Shown here: positions 10,372 to 18,984 of the stretch, piece after piece
Numbering within the stretch: position 1 is the first letter of the stretch
Layout of the letters: every line of letters begins with the position of its first letter
From: Variovorax sp. 770b2
Lineage (GTDB): Bacteria; Pseudomonadota; Gammaproteobacteria; Burkholderiales; Burkholderiaceae_C
Direction of reading: 5' to 3'
NCBI RefSeq assembly: GCF_900115685.1
Contig: NZ_FOXJ01000001.1
Location: 2,637,796 to 2,701,795, forward strand
DNA length: 64,000 nucleotides
Program-made: the position numbers and the translations under genes
The notes under the pieces: model-generated
What the model was told of the DNA's origin: nothing
Database searches by the model: none
Seen by the model: only the letters and a program-made list of their open reading frames with translations

Positions 10372-11445
10372 TCAGTTTCCTTTGCGCCATGCGGGCGCGA
10401 GCGCCAGCTTTTCGCTGGCATCGAACACATAGGCTTGGCGAGCGCTGAAGTACAGCGTGATCGAAGCGCCCAGCTCGAAGCGGTGCACGCCGGTGAGCTG
10501 CGCCACCAGTTCGCCCACTGGCGTATCGACGTGCACGAAGGTGTCGGAGCCCGAGATCTCGGCCAGCTCCACCTTGCCGGGCAAGGCGATGTCGCCCTCG
10601 CCCGCGCCCACGTTCAATGCACTCGCGCGCAGCCCGACGGTGACCGCGCCCGAAACACTTTCGGGCAACGCCAGCGCCAGCGCCGGACCACCCGCCAGTT
10701 GCACCTGGCCGGCCGTTGCGGTGCCGGCCAGAAGGTTCATCGGCGGATCGCTGAAGGCGCGCGCCACGCGCAGCGACTGCGGCGCATGAAACACCTCGGC
10801 GGTCGGGCCGTATTGCAGCAGTTCGCCCGCGTCCATCACGGCCGTGTAGCCACCGAGCAGCAATGCCTCGCCGGGTTCGGTGGTCGCGTAGATCACCGTG
10901 GAGTCGCCGGTGGCGAAGAGCTGCGTGAGCTCCTCGCGCAGGCCCTCGCGCAGCTTGTAGTCCAGGTTCACCAGCGGCTCGTCGAGCAGCATCAGCGGTG
11001 CGTTCTTGGCCAGCGCACGCGCCAGCGCCACGCGCTGCTGCTGCCCGCCCGAGAGCTCGGCCGGCAGGCGGTCCAGGAACATGCCGATGTGCAGCTTGTC
11101 GGCCAGCGCCTTCACGCGCGCATCGATGTTCTTCTCGCCGCGCAGCTTGAGCGGCGAGGCGATGTTGTCGGACACCTTCAGCGACGGGTAGTTGATGAAC
11201 TGCTGGTAGACCATGGCGACGTTGCGCTCGCGCACCGGCATGCCGGTCACGTCCTTTCCGTCGACCAGCACCTTGCCCGTCGTCGGCGTATCGAGCCCCG
11301 CCATCAGGCGCATCAGGCTGGTCTTGCCGGCCTGCGTGGCGCCCAGCAGCACGGTCACCGCGCCGCTCTTGGGCACGATGCTCTGTTCGTAGAGCCATGT
11401 CTGCGCGCCGACCTTCTTGGTGACGCGCTCCAGAGTCAGCTGCAT
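10372..11445 (-). CDS. glpS: Glycerol ABC transporter ATP-binding protein lacking the switch histidine
   Basis: ATPase of 357 residues starting at an ATG that overlaps the glpD stop (ATGA at 11442-11445 on the minus strand). Walker A is GATQAGKT (35-42), the signature LSGGQQQR (131-138) is canonical, and Walker B LMLLDEP (151-157) keeps the catalytic glutamate. The H-loop reads YATTEPGEA, with T189 where a histidine is expected. A C-terminal OB-type regulatory domain follows from about residue 235. It pairs with GlpT, whose signature is degenerate but whose H-loop is normal. The two ATPases are clearly paralogous but not interchangeable. Confidence 0.9.
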   Translation of the reverse strand: MQLTLERVTKKVGAQTWLYEQSIVPKSGAVTVLLGATQAGKTSLMRLMAGLDTPTTGKVLVDGKDVTGMPVRERNVAMVYQQFINYPSLKVSDNIASPLKLRGEKNIDARVKALADKLHIGMFLDRLPAELSGGQQQRVALARALAKNAPLMLLDEPLVNLDYKLREGLREELTQLFATGDSTVIYATTEPGEALLLGGYTAVMDAGELLQYGPTAEVFHAPQSLRVARAFSDPPMNLLAGTATAGQVQLAGGPALALALPESVSGAVTVGLRASALNVGAGEGDIALPGKVELAEISGSDTFVHVDTPVGELVAQLTGVHRFELGASITLYFSARQAYVFDASEKLALAPAWRKGN

Positions 11446-13112
11446 CAGCTCACCTCCACTTCCGCTTTGTTGTTCTTCGCGTTGGCCTGCAGCCAGGCCG
11501 CGACCTGCTCGCGCTCGGCCGGCGTGTAGTGCAGGCCCAGCTTGGAGCGGCGCCAGAGCACGTCGTCCGAGCTCACGGCCCATTCATGGGTCTGCAGGAA
11601 GCGCAGTTCGCGCTCGTGCAGGTCGGGCGCCACGGCGGGGCCCAGGTCGGCCAGCGATTTCGCATCGCCCAGCAGTTGCGACACCCGGGCGCCGTAGGCG
11701 CGCGCCAGGCGGCGCGTGAGCTTGCCGTAGAGCCATGGGTATTTCGCCTGCACGGCCGACACGAAACGTTCGAAATCGTCGTCGGGCCGCCGCGCGGCGC
11801 CGATCCATGCCGACAGGTCGCCACCGGCGAGGAACGCGCCATCGGTCCAGGCGGGACGCTGCGCGTTCGACTGGCCCAGCATCTTGCCGACCTCGTCGGC
11901 CGCGTCCTCCGCGAGCTTGCGGAAGGTGGTGATCTTGCCGCCCCACACCGACAGCAGCGGCGCGGCGGTGGTGTTCGACTCGAGCATGTAGTCGCGCGTG
12001 ACGGCCGAAGGGTCGCCCGAGGCGTCGTCCAGCAGCGGGCGCACGCCCGAGTAGGTCCACACCACGTCGGCCGGCACGATGGCCTTCTCGAAATAGCGGC
12101 TGGCCTGCGTGCAGAGGTAGTCGATCTCTTCCTGTGCGATGCGCGCGGCGCCGGGGTCGTCGCCGTTCAGCTCGATGTCGGTGGTGCCGATCAGCGTGAA
12201 CTCGTCCTGGTAGGGGATCGCGAAGATGATCCGCTTGTCGGGGTTCTGGAAGATGTAGGCATGGTCGTGCTCGAACAGGCGCGGCACGATGATGTGGCTG
12301 CCCTTCACCAGGCGCAGGCTCTTGGTGGCCAGCGATTCGCCCTTGGCCGATTGCGCCACGCCGCGCAGGAACGATTCGGCCCACGGGCCCGCGGCATTCA
12401 CCACGGCGCGCGCACGCACGGTGCGCGTTCCCTGCGGGCCTTCGAGCGTGGCCGTCCAGCCATCGGCATCGCGACGCGCATGGGTGCAGCGAGTGCGCGT
12501 GAGCACCTGGGCGCCGCGCGCCTGCGCATCGAGCGCGTTCAGCACCACCAGGCGCGCGTCGTCGACCCATCCGTCGGAATACACGAAGCCGCGCTTGTAT
12601 TGGTCCTTCAATGGCTTGCCGGCCGCGTGCTTGCGCAGGTCGACGCTGCGCGAGCCCGGCAGCACTTCGCGCTTGGCGAGATGGTCGTACATGAACAGGC
12701 CGATGCGGATCATCCAGGCCGGCCGCATCGAGGGGTCGTGCGGCATCACGAAGCGCAGCGGCCACATGATGTGCGGCGCGCTCTTGAGCAGCACCTCGCG
12801 CTCCTGCAGCGCCTTGCGCACGAGCGAGAACTCGTAGTACTCCAGGTAGCGCAGGCCGCCGTGGATCAGCTTGGTGGAAGAAGAAGACGTGTGCGAGGCG
12901 AGGTCGTCCTTTTCGCACAGCACGACGCGCCAGCCGCGGCCGGCAAGGTCGCGTGCGATGCCGCAGCCGTTGATGCCGCCGCCGACGATCAGCACATCGC
13001 ATTCGGTCGTTGGCAGAGGCGAGTCAGGGGAGAAATCGCTCACAGGAATGGGGCCCGTTGAATCGTGACTTTGGTCACTGGAGGGCGCCATTGTATTTTC
13101 GGTTTTTTTCAT
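11445..13112 (-). CDS. glpD: Glycerol-3-phosphate dehydrogenase, FAD-dependent
   Basis: Oxidises sn-glycerol 3-phosphate to dihydroxyacetone phosphate at the inner membrane, passing electrons to quinone. The FAD dinucleotide fold is at about 39-68 (DVLIVGGGINGCGIARDLAGRGWRV broken here only for length), followed by TSSSSTKLIHGGLRYLE, a family hallmark, and a C-terminal GlpD cap ending near TPAEREQVAAW. At 555 residues it is slightly longer than the E. coli enzyme because of a 37-residue Ser/Pro-rich N-terminus. The ATG at 13112 is preceded by AAAGGA; an internal ATG at 13091 is possible. It leads the importer operon, coupling uptake to catabolism. Confidence 0.94.
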   Translation of the reverse strand: MKKTENTMAPSSDQSHDSTGPIPVSDFSPDSPLPTTECDVLIVGGGINGCGIARDLAGRGWRVVLCEKDDLASHTSSSSTKLIHGGLRYLEYYEFSLVRKALQEREVLLKSAPHIMWPLRFVMPHDPSMRPAWMIRIGLFMYDHLAKREVLPGSRSVDLRKHAAGKPLKDQYKRGFVYSDGWVDDARLVVLNALDAQARGAQVLTRTRCTHARRDADGWTATLEGPQGTRTVRARAVVNAAGPWAESFLRGVAQSAKGESLATKSLRLVKGSHIIVPRLFEHDHAYIFQNPDKRIIFAIPYQDEFTLIGTTDIELNGDDPGAARIAQEEIDYLCTQASRYFEKAIVPADVVWTYSGVRPLLDDASGDPSAVTRDYMLESNTTAAPLLSVWGGKITTFRKLAEDAADEVGKMLGQSNAQRPAWTDGAFLAGGDLSAWIGAARRPDDDFERFVSAVQAKYPWLYGKLTRRLARAYGARVSQLLGDAKSLADLGPAVAPDLHERELRFLQTHEWAVSSDDVLWRRSKLGLHYTPAEREQVAAWLQANAKNNKAEVEVS

Positions 13113-13158
13113 TTGGATTCCTTTTGGCGCGATTTTCCTCCGAGTTTTCCCTTAGTCG

Positions 13159-13178
13159 GGTTCGTTTTGGTTCGCTTT
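13159..13178. promoter_or_regulatory. Tandem repeat in the glpD/glpR divergent promoter, candidate GlpR operator
   Basis: Two contiguous 10-base direct repeats, GGTTCGTTTT (13159-13168) and GGTTCGCTTT (13169-13178), lie midway between the divergent glpD and glpR starts. DeoR-family repressors often bind direct or inverted repeats containing TTCG. The location suits autoregulation of glpR and repression of the glpD-glpV operon. Binding is inferred. Confidence 0.5.
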
Positions 13179-13233
13179 AAAGTGACCCGGCCTGTACCCT
13201 CCCTGCAGTCTTCCTGCTTTCCACGACGCCCCT

Positions 13234-14004
13234 GTGAATTCCAACCCGCGCCAGATCAACCTCCTGGACACCGTGCGCACGCGCGGCTCCGTCACCGTCG
13301 AGCAACTGGCCGACATGCTGGGCGTGACCCTGCAGACCGTGCGGCGCGACGTGCAGCGGCTGGCCGACGAGGGATTGCTCACGCGCTTTCACGGCGGCGT
13401 GCGCGTACCCAGCTCGACCACCGAGAACATCGGCTACCAGCAGCGCGAAACCCTGCACGCCGAAGGCAAGGCGCGCATCGCGCAGCGCGTGGCCGAGCTG
13501 GTGCCCAACGACTGCTCGCTGATCCTGAACATCGGCACCACCACCGAGGCCATCGCCAAGGCGCTGATGCGCCACACGGGCCTGCGCGTGATCACCAACA
13601 ACCTGAACGTGGCGACCATCCTGAGCGGCAACGCCTCGTGCGAGGTGATCGTGGCCGGCGGCTCGGTGCGCGCGCGCGACCGCGCCATCGTGGGCGAGGC
13701 CACCATCGATTTCATCCGCCAGTTCAAGGTGGACATCGCGCTCATCGGCGTCTCGAGCATCGAGGCCGACGGGTCGCTGCGCGACTTCGACCTGCGCGAG
13801 GTGAAGGTGGCGCAGACCATCATTGCGCAGGCGCGCGAGGTGTGGCTCGCGGCGGACGCGAGCAAGTTCAACCGGCCGGCGATGATCCAGCTGGGCACGC
13901 TCTCGCAGATCGATCGCCTCTTCACCGACGCTGCGCCGCCCGCGCCGTTCGCCGACCTGCTGCATGCCGCGCAGGTGCGCCTCGAGATCGCACGCGGCCA
14001 CTGA
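13234..14004 (+). CDS. glpR: DeoR-family glycerol-3-phosphate regulon repressor
   Basis: A 256-residue regulator starting with GTG at 13234. The N-terminal winged helix-turn-helix [24 protein letters not shown] (about 20-43) is typical of the DeoR family. The C-terminal sugar-phosphate sensor domain includes [15 protein letters not shown] (about 96-110) and [20 protein letters not shown]. Glycerol 3-phosphate is the expected inducer. It is divergent from glpD and immediately upstream of glpK (19 bases), so it probably controls both units from the shared 121-base intergenic region. Confidence 0.92.
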   Translation: MNSNPRQINLLDTVRTRGSVTVEQLADMLGVTLQTVRRDVQRLADEGLLTRFHGGVRVPSSTTENIGYQQRETLHAEGKARIAQRVAELVPNDCSLILNIGTTTEAIAKALMRHTGLRVITNNLNVATILSGNASCEVIVAGGSVRARDRAIVGEATIDFIRQFKVDIALIGVSSIEADGSLRDFDLREVKVAQTIIAQAREVWLAADASKFNRPAMIQLGTLSQIDRLFTDAAPPAPFADLLHAAQVRLEIARGH

Positions 14005-14023
14005 AACAAGGAACGGATTCCGA

Positions 14024-15523
14024 ATGACGACCACCTACCTGCTCGCCCTCGACCAAGGCACCTCCAGCTCCCGCAGCATCGTGTTCGACCGCGAGGGCCG
14101 CATCGTCGCCATCGCGCAGAAGGAGCTCACGCAGATCTACCCGCAGCCCGGCTGGGTCGAGCACGACCCGATGGAAATCTGGCGCAGCCAGCTCGCCACC
14201 GCGCGCGACGTGCTCGTGAAGGCGAAGCTCAAGCCCGCCGACATCCACGCCATCGGCATCACCAACCAGCGCGAGACCACCGTGCTGTGGAACCGCAAGA
14301 CCGGCCAGCCTGTTCATCACGCCATCGTCTGGCAGGACCGCCGCGCCGAGCCGCTGTGCGCGCAGCTGCGCGAGGAAGGCATGACGGACACCATCCGCGA
14401 GAAGACCGGCCTCGTGATCGACGCGTACTTCTCCGGCACCAAGCTGCGCTGGCTGCTGGACAACGTGCCCGGCGCGCGCGCCCAGGCCGAGCGCGGCGAG
14501 CTGGCCTTCGGCACCGTCGACAGCTGGCTCATGTGGCAGCTCACCGGCGGCAAGGTGCACGTGACGGACGTGAGCAACGCCTCGCGCACGATGCTGTTCA
14601 ACGTGCACAGGAACGAATGGGACGCCGAGCTGCTCGCCGCACTGAAGATTCCGGCCGCGCTGCTGCCGACGGTGCAGCCGTCGAGCTCGCACTTCGCCGA
14701 CACCGATGCCGAACTGCTGGGCCACACCCTGCCCATCGGCGGCGTGGCGGGCGACCAGCAGAGCGCCCTCTTCGGCCAGGCCTGCTTCGAGGCCGGCATG
14801 GCCAAGAACACCTACGGCACCGGCTGTTTTTTGCTGATGCACACGGGCGGCGCGTTCCAGCCTTCGCACAACGGCCTGCTCGTGACCAGCGCCGCGCAGA
14901 CCGACACCACGCCGCAGTACGCGATGGAAGGCAGCGTGTTCGTCGGCGGCGCGGTGGTGCAGTGGCTGCGCGACGGGCTCAAGGCGATCAAGGGCAGCGC
15001 CGAGGTGCAGTCGCTCGCCGAGAGCGTGCCCGACGCGGGCGGCGTGATGATGGTGCCGGCCTTCACCGGCCTCGGCGCGCCCTACTGGGACGCCGATGCG
15101 CGCGGCACGATCACCGGGCTCACGCGCGGCACGACCGTCGCGCACATCGCGCGCGCCGCGCTGGAAAGCATCGCCTACCAGAGCGCCGCGCTGCTGCAGG
15201 CCATGAGCCGCGACGCGGTGGCAGCCGGCGGCAAGCCGGTGGCCGAACTGCGCGTGGACGGCGGCGCGAGCGTCAACGACCTGCTGATGCAGTTCCAGGC
15301 CGACCTGCTGGGCATTCCGGTGGTGCGGCCCGAAGTCATCGAGACCACCGCGCTCGGCGCCGCGTACCTCGCGGGCCTGTCGACCGGCGTCTATGCCGAT
15401 GCACGCCAGCTCTCCAAACTGTGGAAGGTGGAGCGGCGCTTCCTGCCGACGATGGGCCGCGCGCAGGCCGGGGAATCGATGGCGCGCTGGGAGCGCGCGG
15501 TGCGTCAGGCCACGGCGACCTGA
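14024..15523 (+). CDS. glpK: Glycerol kinase
   Basis: ATP-dependent phosphorylation of glycerol to sn-glycerol 3-phosphate in the cytoplasm. The 499-residue length is standard. FGGY kinase signatures are clear: [17 protein letters not shown] at the N-terminus, WQDRR, the central [28 protein letters not shown], and the C-terminal [20 protein letters not shown] and [13 protein letters not shown] start at the ATG at 14024, giving MTTTYLL, preceded by CAAGGAA. It follows glpR and completes the glycerol pathway with the divergent importer and dehydrogenase. Confidence 0.96.
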   Translation: MTTTYLLALDQGTSSSRSIVFDREGRIVAIAQKELTQIYPQPGWVEHDPMEIWRSQLATARDVLVKAKLKPADIHAIGITNQRETTVLWNRKTGQPVHHAIVWQDRRAEPLCAQLREEGMTDTIREKTGLVIDAYFSGTKLRWLLDNVPGARAQAERGELAFGTVDSWLMWQLTGGKVHVTDVSNASRTMLFNVHRNEWDAELLAALKIPAALLPTVQPSSSHFADTDAELLGHTLPIGGVAGDQQSALFGQACFEAGMAKNTYGTGCFLLMHTGGAFQPSHNGLLVTSAAQTDTTPQYAMEGSVFVGGAVVQWLRDGLKAIKGSAEVQSLAESVPDAGGVMMVPAFTGLGAPYWDADARGTITGLTRGTTVAHIARAALESIAYQSAALLQAMSRDAVAAGGKPVAELRVDGGASVNDLLMQFQADLLGIPVVRPEVIETTALGAAYLAGLSTGVYADARQLSKLWKVERRFLPTMGRAQAGESMARWERAVRQATAT

Positions 15524-15536
15524 GGTTTTTTTCGGG

Positions 15537-16001
15537 CTACCAGCCCCAGACCAGGCGCCGCGCGACCCAGCCGGTGCCCCCGGTTTCGTGCGTGACCTTG
15601 ACCCAGTCGCCCCGGCGCTCGAGGGTTCTGAGCACATCGCCGTAGACCGCCCGCTTCACGACCGGGCTGCGCGCGCTCGGCGACTTGCGCAGCACGGCCA
15701 CCTTCGCCTTCACCACGTGGTGCGGCGTCTTGTGGGTCATCGGCCGGAAGATCCAGGCCTTGTCGTTCTCGAAGTCGCTGACGCGCAACCAATCGCCCTT
15801 CCTGCCGATGACGCGGAACGGGTAGCCCTTGCTCACGGTCCAGTGCGTCTCGTAGCGCTGGCCGGGGCCGGTGCGCATGTTCAGTGTGTTGACCGCGACG
15901 CTGACCATCTGTTTCTGGGGTGCGGCCGACGCGGAAGGCAGGGCCATCCACGAGAGGACGAAGGCGAGCAGGAGCGCGGGCAGCCGGCTGAATCTGGACA
16001 T
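15537..16001 (-). CDS. Periplasmic protein with two bacterial SH3 domains
   Basis: A 154-residue protein with a signal peptide (residues 1-27, ending ASA) followed by two SH3b-like repeats. The first starts VAVNTLNMRTGPG and runs to GDWLRVSDFENDKAWI; the second covers KVAVLRKSPSARSP to GDWVKVTHETGGTGWV. Bacterial SH3 domains usually bind peptidoglycan or surface ligands. It stands alone, convergent with glpK (13 bases apart) and divergent from the sulfatase-type gene. No enzymatic domain is attached. Confidence 0.85.
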   Translation of the reverse strand: MSRFSRLPALLLAFVLSWMALPSASAAPQKQMVSVAVNTLNMRTGPGQRYETHWTVSKGYPFRVIGRKGDWLRVSDFENDKAWIFRPMTHKTPHHVVKAKVAVLRKSPSARSPVVKRAVYGDVLRTLERRGDWVKVTHETGGTGWVARRLVWGW

Positions 16002-16160
16002 GGAGGGAGGTTTCCTTTCTAGGGGCTTCGGGAATGTCCGGCGGGGACGTGCCTTGCCGGGCGAGCCCATCTGGGGCCGTGCGGCGCGATAAGTTCCGCG
16101 GGATATCCCGAAGCGCCTGCATAGCCCCCGCGACCATCGGGACACTGGGCCTCGCAGCGC

Positions 16161-17876
16161 ATGCGCCGACGCAGAATGCGCACGCCCCCGACTCGCCGCG
16201 TTGCCCGCTTGACTTCTTTTCCCCCCGACGCACCCGTTCCCCGAAACGCCTCCCGCAAGAGCGCCCTGCTCGCCTGCGGCGTGGTCGGTGCCACGCTCTT
16301 CGCACTGATCGCGCTGGGCCACGACGGCCGCCGCATCGCCCAGCTCGCGGTGCTCGCAGCGCCGATGGTGCTGTGGCTCGCGTGGCCGTTGCGCAGCGCG
16401 CGCATGCGGCGCTTGCGCACGGTGCTCGTGTGGCTCTGGGCCATGGGCTTCGCGCTGGACGGCGCGGTGCGCGCGTACCTGCTCGACACCTACCAGGCCG
16501 CGCCCGACGGCGCGATGGTGCTCGGCGCGGCGGCCAACACCAATGCGCGCGAAAGCACGGAATACCTGTGGATGCATTGGCGCTCGGCCGTCGTCTGGTC
16601 GGGGGCGCTCGCTGTGGCCGGCGTGCTCGTGGGCATGTTCGCGCGGCGCGGCGCGGCCTTCGATGCGACTGAATCTTCCGTGCGCGCATCGCGGTCACCG
16701 TTCTGGACGCGGTCGCTGGTGCTCGTCGTGCTGCTGATCGCCTGCGTGGCCTATGCGAGCAAGCCGTGGCGCCGGTTGCATCCCGCGATCTTCTGGGCCG
16801 GCTGGTCGCAGTCGGTGCACACGCTGCGCGCCGCCTGGGCCGACCAGGAGAAGGTGCGCGACCGCGCGATGGCGCAGGCCCGGGCCATCGCGCCCGTGGC
16901 GTTGCAGGCCGGCCCTTCCACGGTGGTGCTGGTCATCACCGACAGCATCAACCGCGACAACATGGCGCTCTACGGCTACGGCCGCCCGACCACGCCGCGC
17001 CTGCAGGCGCACAAGGCGCAGGCCGGCGACCAGATGGCGGTGCTGAAGAACGCGTGGTCGGTGGATGCGAGCACCCTGCCCGCGCTGCGCAACATGTTCC
17101 ACTTCGGTCTGCCGGAGAGTGAGAACCCGCCGCACCTGCTGGCCCTGGCACGCGCTGCCGGCTACAAGGTCTGGTGGATCAGCAACCACGACGACCTGGC
17201 CATCGAGCAGCAGCACGCGCGCCTGGCCGACGTGGTGGACATGGTCAACCGGACGCCGGGCCGCGCCAGCGCCTCGCTGGACGGCGAGATCCTGGACTGC
17301 GTGCAGGAGGCCTTTGCCGACACGAGCACCGACCGCAAGCTCATCGTGGTCCACCTGATGGGCGCGCACCCGCACTACAGCCTGCGCTTTCCCGAGAATG
17401 CCAACCCGTTCGACGACGACGTCGATGCGGTCGAGACCGGCCTCGTGAAGGACGGCCGCTCCGCCTGGGTGCGGCGCTTTCGCCAGGAGTACGACGCGGC
17501 GCTGCTGTATCACGACTTCGTGGTGTCCGAGCTGCTGCAGCAGACGCGCAGCGCGGGCAAGCCGGACGAATACCGCGCGTGGATGTACCTCTCGGATCAC
17601 GGCCAGGAGGTCGGCCACGGCAGCGACCGCGCGGGCCACAGCCCGTCGACCGCGTCGGGCTACCGCATCCCGGCCGTCGTCTGGCGCAACCGCGAACCGC
17701 TGCCGGACGGTGCCGCGCAACAGCAGCCCTTTCGCGCGGACTGGGCAGGGTGGACGCTGATGGACCTGCTCAAGCTCCAGTGGAACGGGCAGATGCCCGA
17801 GCGCAATGTGCTGGGCGATGCCTACCGGTGGCAGGCGCCGAAGATCCCGGTGGCCGTCGAGTCGTTCTCGCGCTGA
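16161..17876 (+). CDS. Membrane phosphoethanolamine transferase-like (alkaline phosphatase superfamily) enzyme
   Basis: About four to five N-terminal membrane helices (to about residue 190) are followed by a periplasmic sulfatase-fold domain. Family signatures include VLVITDSINRDNMALYGYGRPTTP, where the Asp of the metal site precedes SINRDN. The region VDASTLPALRNMF contains the likely Thr nucleophile, and VVHLMGAHPHY and YLSDHGQEVGHG carry metal-binding residues. EptA, EptC and CptA share this plan and move phosphoethanolamine from phosphatidylethanolamine to lipid A or core sugars. The acceptor here is unknown. The first residues are Arg-rich, and an in-frame ATG six codons later is an equally good start. 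Confidence 0.83.
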   Translation: MRRRRMRTPPTRRVARLTSFPPDAPVPRNASRKSALLACGVVGATLFALIALGHDGRRIAQLAVLAAPMVLWLAWPLRSARMRRLRTVLVWLWAMGFALDGAVRAYLLDTYQAAPDGAMVLGAAANTNARESTEYLWMHWRSAVVWSGALAVAGVLVGMFARRGAAFDATESSVRASRSPFWTRSLVLVVLLIACVAYASKPWRRLHPAIFWAGWSQSVHTLRAAWADQEKVRDRAMAQARAIAPVALQAGPSTVVLVITDSINRDNMALYGYGRPTTPRLQAHKAQAGDQMAVLKNAWSVDASTLPALRNMFHFGLPESENPPHLLALARAAGYKVWWISNHDDLAIEQQHARLADVVDMVNRTPGRASASLDGEILDCVQEAFADTSTDRKLIVVHLMGAHPHYSLRFPENANPFDDDVDAVETGLVKDGRSAWVRRFRQEYDAALLYHDFVVSELLQQTRSAGKPDEYRAWMYLSDHGQEVGHGSDRAGHSPSTASGYRIPAVVWRNREPLPDGAAQQQPFRADWAGWTLMDLLKLQWNGQMPERNVLGDAYRWQAPKIPVAVESFSR

Positions 17877-17968
17877 CAGGGAACCGGGGGCTCAGGCCAG
17901 GATACGCGGAACAGGCTTTGCCGGGCCGCGGATGCCGCCCCGCCAGCGGGAAGGCGAAAACACGAAGT

Positions 17969-17990
17969 GCGCGCCGCGTGGACGGCGCGC
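17969..17990. terminator. Possible bidirectional hairpin terminator
   Basis: Perfect 8-base stem GCGCGCCG/CGGCGCGC with a 6-base loop between the convergent sulfatase-type and alpha-E genes, 6 bases past the alpha-E stop. The T-rich tract on the minus strand starts late (TGTTTT), so termination efficiency is uncertain. Confidence 0.4.
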
Positions 17991-17995
17991 CTTGC

Positions 17996-18952
17996 TCAAT
18001 GCGCCGGGACGAGGAAGTCCTGGCTGATCCGCCCACCCAGTTCGTTCACCCGGTCGAGGAACTGCGTGAGGTAGGCATGCAGCCCGGTCGCCAGGATCTC
18101 GTCGACCCGCGCGTACTGCAGGTCGGCCAGGAGCTTGCCGGCGCGGCGCTGGGTTTCGGCGCTCTGCTCGTTCTGCACCTTCGCGAGGTTGTTGACCACC
18201 TCGGCCAGGCTCGCGTGCAGCGAACGCGGCATGTCGGCGCGAAGAATCAAGAGCTCGGCCACGCGCTCGGGCTTGATCACGTCGCGGTACACCTTGCGGT
18301 AGACCTCGAAGGCCGAGACGCTGCGCAGGATCGCGCTCCAGTGATAGAAGTCGTACTCCTGGTCTTCCTCGGTGGCGGCACCGAAGAACTCGCTGTTCAG
18401 CGCGTGGAACTTCACGTCCACCAGCCGCGCGGTGTTGTCGGCGCGTTCGAGAAAAGTGCCCAGGCGCGAGAAGTAGAACGCCTCGTCCTGCAGCATCGTG
18501 CCCAGCGTCACGCCGCGCGAGAGGTGCGAGCGGAACTTGACCCATTCGAAGAACTGGCCCGGGTCGCGCTCGAAATCGCCCGCACGCAGCATGCGGTTGA
18601 CTTCGAGCCAGGTGGTGTTCTGCGTTTCCCAGGCCTCGGTGGTGAGCGCGCCGCGCACGGCACGCGCGTTCTCGCGCGCGGCCTTCAGGCAGGAGACGAT
18701 CGAGGAGGCATTGCTCTCGTCCTTGACCATGAACTCCATCACGTCGTGCGGCGTGATCTGCTCGTACTTCTTGTTGTACAGCGGCAGCAGTTCGCTGATG
18801 GACAGCACGCCCTGCCAGCCGTACTTGGCCACTTCGGCCGACTGCGGCAGGAGCGAGGTCTGGTAGTTGACGTCCAGCATGCGCGCGGTGTTCTCGGCGC
18901 GCTCGGTGTAGCGGGACATCCAGTAGAGGTGATCTGCGGTGCGTGAAAGCAT
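17996..18952 (-). CDS. Alpha-E domain protein (DUF403)
   Basis: All-helical protein of 318 residues beginning MLSRTADHLYWMSRYTERAENTAR, the signature start of the alpha-E family. A repeat of that motif (FYFSRLGTFLERADNTARLVDVK) occurs near residue 165. It follows an ATP-grasp gene by 32 bases and has its own AGGAGA site. In other genomes alpha-E, circularly permuted ATP-grasp and transglutaminase genes cluster and are proposed to build or modify a peptide by amide ligation. A fused ATP-grasp/alpha-E homologue lies at 36.2-39.0 kb, so this is one of two copies in the window. No catalytic residues are established for the family. Confidence 0.88.
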   Translation of the reverse strand: MLSRTADHLYWMSRYTERAENTARMLDVNYQTSLLPQSAEVAKYGWQGVLSISELLPLYNKKYEQITPHDVMEFMVKDESNASSIVSCLKAARENARAVRGALTTEAWETQNTTWLEVNRMLRAGDFERDPGQFFEWVKFRSHLSRGVTLGTMLQDEAFYFSRLGTFLERADNTARLVDVKFHALNSEFFGAATEEDQEYDFYHWSAILRSVSAFEVYRKVYRDVIKPERVAELLILRADMPRSLHASLAEVVNNLAKVQNEQSAETQRRAGKLLADLQYARVDEILATGLHAYLTQFLDRVNELGGRISQDFLVPAH

Positions 18953-18984
18953 CGTGTGTTCTCCTAATTCCTTCTTGCTTGCAC

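Noticed and set aside
15524..15536. Terminator after glpK suggested by a run of seven T
   Set aside because: No stable stem precedes the T-run.
13922..15637. Long minus-strand frame opposite glpK
   Set aside because: The glpK frame has all FGGY kinase signatures; the antisense frame is low-complexity His/Arg/Ala sequence.
17174..18946. Long plus-strand frame across the sulfatase end and the alpha-E gene
   Set aside because: It crosses two genes with clear family motifs in other frames, and its translation has no recognisable domain.
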